10,253 nucleotides of DNA from Acidobacteriota bacterium. Lineage in GTDB: Bacteria; Acidobacteriota; Vicinamibacteria; Vicinamibacterales; UBA2999. Made by a program: the position numbers and the translations under genes. Below the pieces are notes generated by a model. The model had not been told where the DNA came from, searched no databases, and saw nothing but the letters and a program-made list of their open reading frames with translations. Where the stretch lies: NCBI GenBank assembly GCA_020851835.1, contig JADZBZ010000264.1, positions 1-10,253 on the forward strand, in the 5' to 3' direction. Shown in pieces: positions 6,252 to 10,253 of this stretch. Each line of letters begins with the position of its first letter. Position 1 is the stretch's first letter.

Positions 6252-7058
6252 ATGTCCGCCCCGGTGCGCACCAACGAATTGGGACAACCCATCGGCCCCG
6301 CGTTGCCGTACTGGACGCCGCCGCCCATGCCGCCGGCCATACCGATGGCGGGGCGCGTTTGTGCGCTGCGGCCGCTGACGTCCACGCACGCTCCCGCGCT
6401 GTGGGCGGCCTTCAGCCTCGACCGCGACGGCCGGGACTGGACATACCTGTCCCACGGTCCCTATGCGCGGTATGAAGACTTCGCGTACTGGGTGGCCGAC
6501 GCCAGCGCGAGCGCAGATCCGCAGTTCTTCGGAATCGAGGTGCCCGGCGAGCTAGCCCATCGCGCCACACCGAGGCCGTTCTCTGCGCCGACGTCGGCCT
6601 CTGCGGCCCCGTCTGCGCCGCCGTCATCGGCGTCCCAGGTCGGCATCGCCTCCTATCTGCGGATCACTCCCGCGTCGGGCGTCATCCAGGTCGGCCACAT
6701 CCACTACTCACCGAGGCTGCAGCAGACGCCTGCTGCCACCGAGGCGATGTACCTGATGATGCGCCGTGCCTTCGAGCTGGGGTACCGGCGCTGCGAATGG
6801 AAGTGCGACGCGCTCAACGCGCCGTCACGGCGCGCAGCACAACGGTTGGGTTTCTCGTTCGAGGGGGTGTTCCGCCAGGCCATCGTGACCAAGGGGCGGA
6901 GCCGCGACACGGCGTGGTACGCGTGCCTCGATCGCGAATGGCCCGCCCTGCGCGACGCCTTCGAGCGATGGCTCGCGCCCGCCAACTTCGACGACGAGGG
7001 CCGGCAACGCGAGTCGCTCTCGTCCCTGACGGCGCCCCTTCTCGAGGCTCGCGGCTGA
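6252..7058 (+). CDS. GNAT-family N-acetyltransferase with low-complexity insertion
   Basis: The product has 268 residues from the ATG at 6252. The open frame runs further upstream, but that part overlaps the amidase promoter and the REP repeats and reads as non-coding. The N-terminus TNELGQPIGPALPYWTP and the core HIHYSPRLQQTPAATEAMYLMM, EWKCDALNAPSRRAAQRLGF and GVFRQA match RimJ/RimL-like acetyltransferases, which transfer acetyl from acetyl-CoA to amino groups of proteins or small molecules. Residues about 103-129 are an Ala/Ser/Pro-rich stretch (SAPTSASAAPSAPPSSAS) between strand FFGIEVPG and strand VGIASYLRI, where relatives have only a short turn. The underlying DNA holds imperfect repeats of TCTGCGCCG. 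The reading frame and the downstream core are intact, so the enzyme is probably still active. The acceptor is unknown. The permease gene follows after 67 bases. Confidence 0.9.
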   Translation: MSAPVRTNELGQPIGPALPYWTPPPMPPAIPMAGRVCALRPLTSTHAPALWAAFSLDRDGRDWTYLSHGPYARYEDFAYWVADASASADPQFFGIEVPGELAHRATPRPFSAPTSASAAPSAPPSSASQVGIASYLRITPASGVIQVGHIHYSPRLQQTPAATEAMYLMMRRAFELGYRRCEWKCDALNAPSRRAAQRLGFSFEGVFRQAIVTKGRSRDTAWYACLDREWPALRDAFERWLAPANFDDEGRQRESLSSLTAPLLEARG

Positions 7059-7098
7059 GCCCGCCAACGGTTCCTTCGCGCGCGCCGTCCAATCCCCA

Positions 7099-7122
7099 GG
7101 GGCGTTCGGATTCGACGGGGAC
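7099..7122 (+). other. stretch resembling the 5' end of tmRNA
   Basis: GGGG at 7099-7102 and GGATTCGACGGGGA at 7108-7121 match the conserved start of bacterial ssrA RNA, at nearly the usual spacing (5 intervening bases where B. subtilis has 7). The next bases are already the ATG of the permease gene, so no full tmRNA is present: there is no tag frame, no pseudoknots and no T-arm. It may be a scar of an ssrA fragment or coincidence; its GGGGA may simply serve as the ribosome-binding site of the next gene. Confidence 0.25.
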
Positions 7123-7125
7123 ACC

Positions 7126-9567
7126 ATGACGACACTGCGCTTCGCTGTTCGCCGGCTCATCCAGCGCCCCGGCTTTGCCGCGGTGGCTACTGGCACGCTC
7201 GCACTGGGCATTGGCGTCAACGCCGCCATCTTCAGCCTCGTCCAGGCCGTCCTGCTGAGGCCGCCGCCCTTCCCGTCGCCCGGCCGGCTGGTCCAGGTCC
7301 GCGGATTCGACCGCGAGGCCAACGAGGCCGACAACCTCTCGCCGGCCGACTTCCTGGACTTCGCGCGCGAAACGCGGTCCTTCTCGGGCATGGGGGCCAA
7401 CGGGTACGTGGGATCGTTCACGGTGGCCGGTGCGGCGGGCGATGCCGAGCGGGTGGGCGGCGTCAACGTCACGGCTGGATTCTTCCCCACGCTGGGCGTC
7501 GAGGCCGCGCTCGGCCGCACCTTCGTCCCGGAAGACGACCGCCCCGACGCGCCCGCCACCGTGGTTCTGAGCGATGGGTTCTGGCGGCGCCGCTTCGCCG
7601 GGAATCCCGGTGTGGTGGGTTCGCCAGTGCTCCTCAACGCGCGTCCCACGACGATCATCGGCGTGTTGCCAGCCTGGTACCGCCACATCGAAGAGAACCC
7701 GGATCGCCCGGCGGATGTGTTCGCCCCATACCAGTTCAACACCGCAGAGCCCAATCGCGGCGGTCACTTCATTCGGGCCGTCGGCCGGCTCGCGCCGGGC
7801 TCGAGCCTCCAGGGCGCGCGCGCGGAGCTCGAAACCATCGCCGCGCGGCTCGAGCAGGAGTATCCCACCAGCAATCACGAGCGGGGCGTCTATCTCCAAA
7901 GCCTGCACAACGCGGTGGTCGGTGACGCCCGCCCCAGCCTCGTGCTGCTCGCCGCGAGCGTCGGCCTGGTGCTGCTCATTGCGTGCGCGAACCTCGCGAA
8001 CTTGCTGCTTGCTGCCGGCGCGGCGCGGCAGCGCGAGCTGGCGGTACGCGCGGCCCTGGGCGCATCGCGCCGCCGGCTGGTGGAGCAGCTCCTGGTCGAA
8101 AGCCTGGTGCTGAGCGCCTTGGGCGCTCTGGCCGGCATCGCCATCGGCTGGTGGGCGACTCGGGCTTTCGGCGCGATCCGTCGGGCTGGCATTCCGCGGG
8201 TCGCCGACGCCGGCATTGACGGCGGCGTGCTGGCCTTCGTGGCCACCATCGCCGTTGGGGCAGCGCTGGTATTCGGTCTGGTCCCCGCGCTGCAGATGTC
8301 CAGGGACGTGCTCCACGACGCCCTCAAAGAAGGGGGGCGGCACGGCTTTGGCGGCGTGCGCCGAGGCGCACGCCAGGTGTTCATCGCCGTGCAGGTGGCG
8401 CTGGCGCTCGTTCTCCTTGTGGGGGGCACGCTGCTCATCCGCAGCGTGTGGGCTCTCGAGGGGGTGGCGCCCGGCTTCAGCGCGGTCCAGGTGCTGGCGA
8501 TGGACGTGTCCCTGCCCACCGCCACCTACGCCGAGGGCGAGGAGATTCCGTTCTACGAGCGCCTCGAGTCCCGCGTCGGGACGCTCCCTGGCGTCACCGC
8601 CGTCGGCGCCGTCAACATCCTGCCCCTCAGCGGCGACTACGACAGCCGCGGCATCCAGATCGAGGATCGGCCGCGGCCCGACGGGCAGGGTGAGTCGCCG
8701 CAGGCGCGCTCGGTGACGCAGGGCTACTTCAAGGCGATGGGCATCCCGCTCGTCGCCGGCCGCCTCTTCGACGGGCACGACATCGAGGGCGCGCCGCGCG
8801 TCGTGGTGGTCAGCGAAAGCATGGCACGGCGCTACTGGCCCGGCGAGAATCCGGTCGGCAAGCGGATCACCTTCAACAGCGGCATTCCGCGGGCGGAGCA
8901 GCAGGTGGTCGGTGGTCCCGGCTCACGCGAGGTCGTCGGCCTGGTCGGCAACGTGCGCCACCTCGGGCTCGACGAAGACGACGTGCCGATGTTCTATACG
9001 CCGCACGCGCAGCAGCCGTCGTACCACACGATGACGCTCGTGGTGCGTGCCGCCGGCGCGGTGGAAGGCCTCCCCGCTGCCGCGCGATCGGCCCTGCGCG
9101 AGATGGACCCGTCGGTACCGCTCTACCAGGTCCGCTCGCTCGAGCAGGTGCTGTCGCGCGCCGTGGCCGAGCCGCGCCTGCGCGCCGTGCTGCTCGCCCT
9201 GTTTGCGGCGCTGGCGGCCGCCCTGGCCAGCCTCGGCGTCTACGGCGTGGTCAGCTACCTGGTTTCGCAGCGAAGCCACGAGTTCGGCATCCGCATTTCG
9301 CTCGGCGCCACGGCGGCCGACATCGTCCGGCTCGTCATGGGAGAGGGCCTGCGGCCCGTACTGGCGGGTCTGGCCATGGGCGTTGCCGGCGCCTGGGCGC
9401 TCGGGCGCACCATCGAGTCGCTCCTCTTCGGCGTCTCGACCGCCGACCCGCTCAGTTACGCGGCGGCGTTTGCCCTGCTGGCGACCTCGGCCCTGGCCGC
9501 CACCCTGATCCCGGCGCGCCGCGTGCTCCGCGTGGACCCGACCGTGGCGTTCTGGGAACAGCAATGA
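7126..9567 (+). CDS. ADOP-family duplicated MacB/FtsX-type ABC transporter permease
   Basis: The product has 813 residues and is an internally duplicated permease. Repeat one has a transmembrane helix at about 18-44 and a MacB-type periplasmic domain at about 50-265. An FtsX three-helix bundle follows (about 270-295, 322-348, 367-390) with the cytosolic RQRELAVRAALGASRRRLVEQ loop. Repeat two starts with a helix at about 417-442, then a second periplasmic domain (about 450-675). A second FtsX bundle (about 685-712, 742-765, 778-797) carries the cognate HEFGIRISLGATAADIVRLV loop. This gives eight helices, whereas a MacB or LolC subunit has four. The family is assumed to work with a separately encoded MacB/LolD-type ATPase in efflux or lipoprotein-type mechanotransmission; none is in the window, which suits the 'orphan' label. 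GGGGA at 7117-7121 may be the ribosome-binding site. The 654-codon antisense open frame over it is a shadow. Confidence 0.95.
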   Translation: MTTLRFAVRRLIQRPGFAAVATGTLALGIGVNAAIFSLVQAVLLRPPPFPSPGRLVQVRGFDREANEADNLSPADFLDFARETRSFSGMGANGYVGSFTVAGAAGDAERVGGVNVTAGFFPTLGVEAALGRTFVPEDDRPDAPATVVLSDGFWRRRFAGNPGVVGSPVLLNARPTTIIGVLPAWYRHIEENPDRPADVFAPYQFNTAEPNRGGHFIRAVGRLAPGSSLQGARAELETIAARLEQEYPTSNHERGVYLQSLHNAVVGDARPSLVLLAASVGLVLLIACANLANLLLAAGAARQRELAVRAALGASRRRLVEQLLVESLVLSALGALAGIAIGWWATRAFGAIRRAGIPRVADAGIDGGVLAFVATIAVGAALVFGLVPALQMSRDVLHDALKEGGRHGFGGVRRGARQVFIAVQVALALVLLVGGTLLIRSVWALEGVAPGFSAVQVLAMDVSLPTATYAEGEEIPFYERLESRVGTLPGVTAVGAVNILPLSGDYDSRGIQIEDRPRPDGQGESPQARSVTQGYFKAMGIPLVAGRLFDGHDIEGAPRVVVVSESMARRYWPGENPVGKRITFNSGIPRAEQQVVGGPGSREVVGLVGNVRHLGLDEDDVPMFYTPHAQQPSYHTMTLVVRAAGAVEGLPAAARSALREMDPSVPLYQVRSLEQVLSRAVAEPRLRAVLLALFAALAAALASLGVYGVVSYLVSQRSHEFGIRISLGATAADIVRLVMGEGLRPVLAGLAMGVAGAWALGRTIESLLFGVSTADPLSYAAAFALLATSALAATLIPARRVLRVDPTVAFWEQQ

Positions 9568-9574
9568 GAGCGTG

Positions 9575-9949
9575 CTACGACCGCACGCCCCACTTCACCG
9601 TCCCTCGCGACGCGATGTAGAGGAACAGAAAACAGTAGAGCACCGCCAGCTCTCCGCCGTTCTGGATGGGCCACAAGCCGCGCGGGAGGTGTGCCTGGAA
9701 GTAGGCCATCGTCATCTCGCCGCTCGCCACGAACGCCCACACGCTCGTGTAGAACCCCAGCGCAATCGACAACCCGCCGATGGTTTCAATGATGCCAGCC
9801 AGGCCCAGCTGGGAGGTCAGCGCTACGGGCTCGGAGAAGCCGAGCACGCCGAAGACCTTCTGGATACCGTGCAGCGAGAACAACAGGCCCGCAACGATGC
9901 GGACGAGGACGAAGAGGGTGGAGGCGTGCGGAGCGAGCGGCGACTTCAT
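9575..9949 (-). CDS. DoxX-family membrane protein
   Basis: The product has 124 residues with four predicted transmembrane helices, at about 11-33, 44-65, 67-84 and 98-114. The first contains LVRIVAGLLFSLHGIQKVFG, the hallmark of the DoxX family. GLAGIIETIGGLSIALGFYT and MTMAYFQAHLPRGLWPIQNGGELAVLYCF are the other conserved blocks. DoxX proteins are inner-membrane proteins linked to thiosulfate:quinone oxidation in archaea and to oxidative-stress complexes in mycobacteria; in most bacteria the role is unknown. The ATG at 9949 is preferred, since an ATG 7 bases upstream is out of frame and soon stopped. A TACGAT hexamer lies 6 bases before the start. The gene follows the pseudouridine synthase by 31 bases on the same strand and converges on the permease, with 7 bases between the stop codons. 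Confidence 0.9.
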   Translation of the reverse strand: MKSPLAPHASTLFVLVRIVAGLLFSLHGIQKVFGVLGFSEPVALTSQLGLAGIIETIGGLSIALGFYTSVWAFVASGEMTMAYFQAHLPRGLWPIQNGGELAVLYCFLFLYIASRGTVKWGVRS

Positions 9950-9955
9950 CGCTTC

Positions 9956-9961
9956 ATCGTA
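9956..9961 (-). promoter_or_regulatory. possible -10 element of the DoxX gene
   Basis: On the minus strand TACGAT, identical to the amidase -10 hexamer, lies 6 bases before the ATG at 9949. It sits between the stop codon of the pseudouridine synthase gene and the DoxX gene, so DoxX may have its own leaderless transcript besides any read-through. There is no clear -35 and no TG extension. Confidence 0.35.
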
Positions 9962-9980
9962 GCGGAGTCACGCGCGAAGC

Positions 9981-10253
9981 TCAGTCGCTCAATTCCCCAG
10001 CCGTTTTCCTCAGCCTTCGCAGCGCCCGCTCGAAGTCGGGCGGAACAGGCGCGGTCACCGCGATGCTGACGCCGGTGAGCGGATGGGGGAACGCCAGCCG
10101 CCAGGCATGGAGGAGCGGGCGGTCTGTGGGGTCGCCGCGAGACGCGGCCGGACCGTACACACGGTCTCCCATCACCGGGTGCCCGATGGACCCCAGGTGG
10201 ATGCGGATCTGGTGCTGGCGCCCGGTGTCGAGCGTCACCTCGAGCAAGGCCGC
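9981..10253 (-). CDS. RluA-family pseudouridine synthase, C-terminal part (start off right edge)
   Basis: The frame enters from the right edge and ends with TGA at 9983-9981, giving 90 residues. It begins AALLEVTLDTGRQHQIRIHL and continues GHPVMGDRVYG and LLHAWRLAFPHPLTG, the conserved C-terminal blocks of RluA/RluC/RluD enzymes, which turn uridine into pseudouridine in rRNA or tRNA. The catalytic aspartate motif (HRLD) lies upstream of the visible part, so the target class (RluA, RluC or RluD) cannot be told. The end is complete: it stops shortly after PPDFERALRRLRK, usual for the family. The DoxX gene follows 31 bases downstream on the same strand. Confidence 0.92.
   Translation of the reverse strand, partial: AALLEVTLDTGRQHQIRIHLGSIGHPVMGDRVYGPAASRGDPTDRPLLHAWRLAFPHPLTGVSIAVTAPVPPDFERALRRLRKTAGELSD

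Noticed and set aside
6814..8778. 654-codon open frame antisense to the GNAT and permease genes
   Set aside because: Its codons are exact reverse complements of the permease codons. This register stays open in GC-rich genes because TTA, CTA and TCA sense codons are rare. The product is rich in Arg, Glu, Gly and His with no recognisable domain, while the permease frame has clear homology.

Overview
The window is GC-rich DNA with ordinary chromosomal gene content, with nothing plasmid- or phage-like in it. The 813-residue tandemly duplicated MacB/FtsX-type permease belongs to a class (ADOP, 'acidobacterial duplicated orphan permease') that is typical of Acidobacteriota. Together with the base composition, the carboxypeptidase-regulatory-like domain on the TonB-dependent receptor and the GC-rich palindromic repeat, this points to an acidobacterium, perhaps of the Vicinamibacteria. 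That placement is inference from gene families; there is no rRNA here to confirm it.

Layout. 1-1879 (minus) is a TonB-dependent outer-membrane receptor whose C-terminus lies off the left edge. A 230-base divergent spacer (1880-2109) holds its promoter with an operator-like dyad and, on the other strand, the structured leader of an RRM RNA-binding protein (2110-2469, plus). That gene is followed at short distances by a small charge-segregated protein (2507-2746) and a cobalamin-binding-type radical SAM enzyme (2798-4303), possibly one transcription unit. Convergent to these is a putative lipoprotein amidase (4339-6102, minus). Its divergent spacer (6103-6251) carries overlapping palindromes and two REP-like repeats. 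Then come a GNAT acetyltransferase (6252-7058, plus) and the ADOP permease (7126-9567, plus). The right end has two minus-strand genes: a DoxX-like membrane protein (9575-9949) and the C-terminal part of an RluA-type pseudouridine synthase (9981-10253, start off the right edge).

How the pieces relate. The genes do not form an obvious single pathway. The one plausible functional unit is the RRM protein, the small basic/acidic protein and the radical SAM enzyme. The envelope genes (TonB receptor, lipoprotein amidase, ADOP permease, DoxX) are separate units. Four genes (TonB receptor, amidase, GNAT, DoxX) have a TAnnnT -10 hexamer 6-11 bases before the ATG and no good Shine-Dalgarno, suggesting leaderless or nearly leaderless transcripts. 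The other four intact genes have recognisable ribosome-binding sites.

I did not find a convincing new defence, mobile or biosynthetic system. The best leads are regulatory: the nested hairpin leader of the RRM gene, the leaderless-promoter pattern, and a tmRNA 5'-end-like stretch just before the permease gene. The in-frame low-complexity insertion in the GNAT enzyme is also worth a look.
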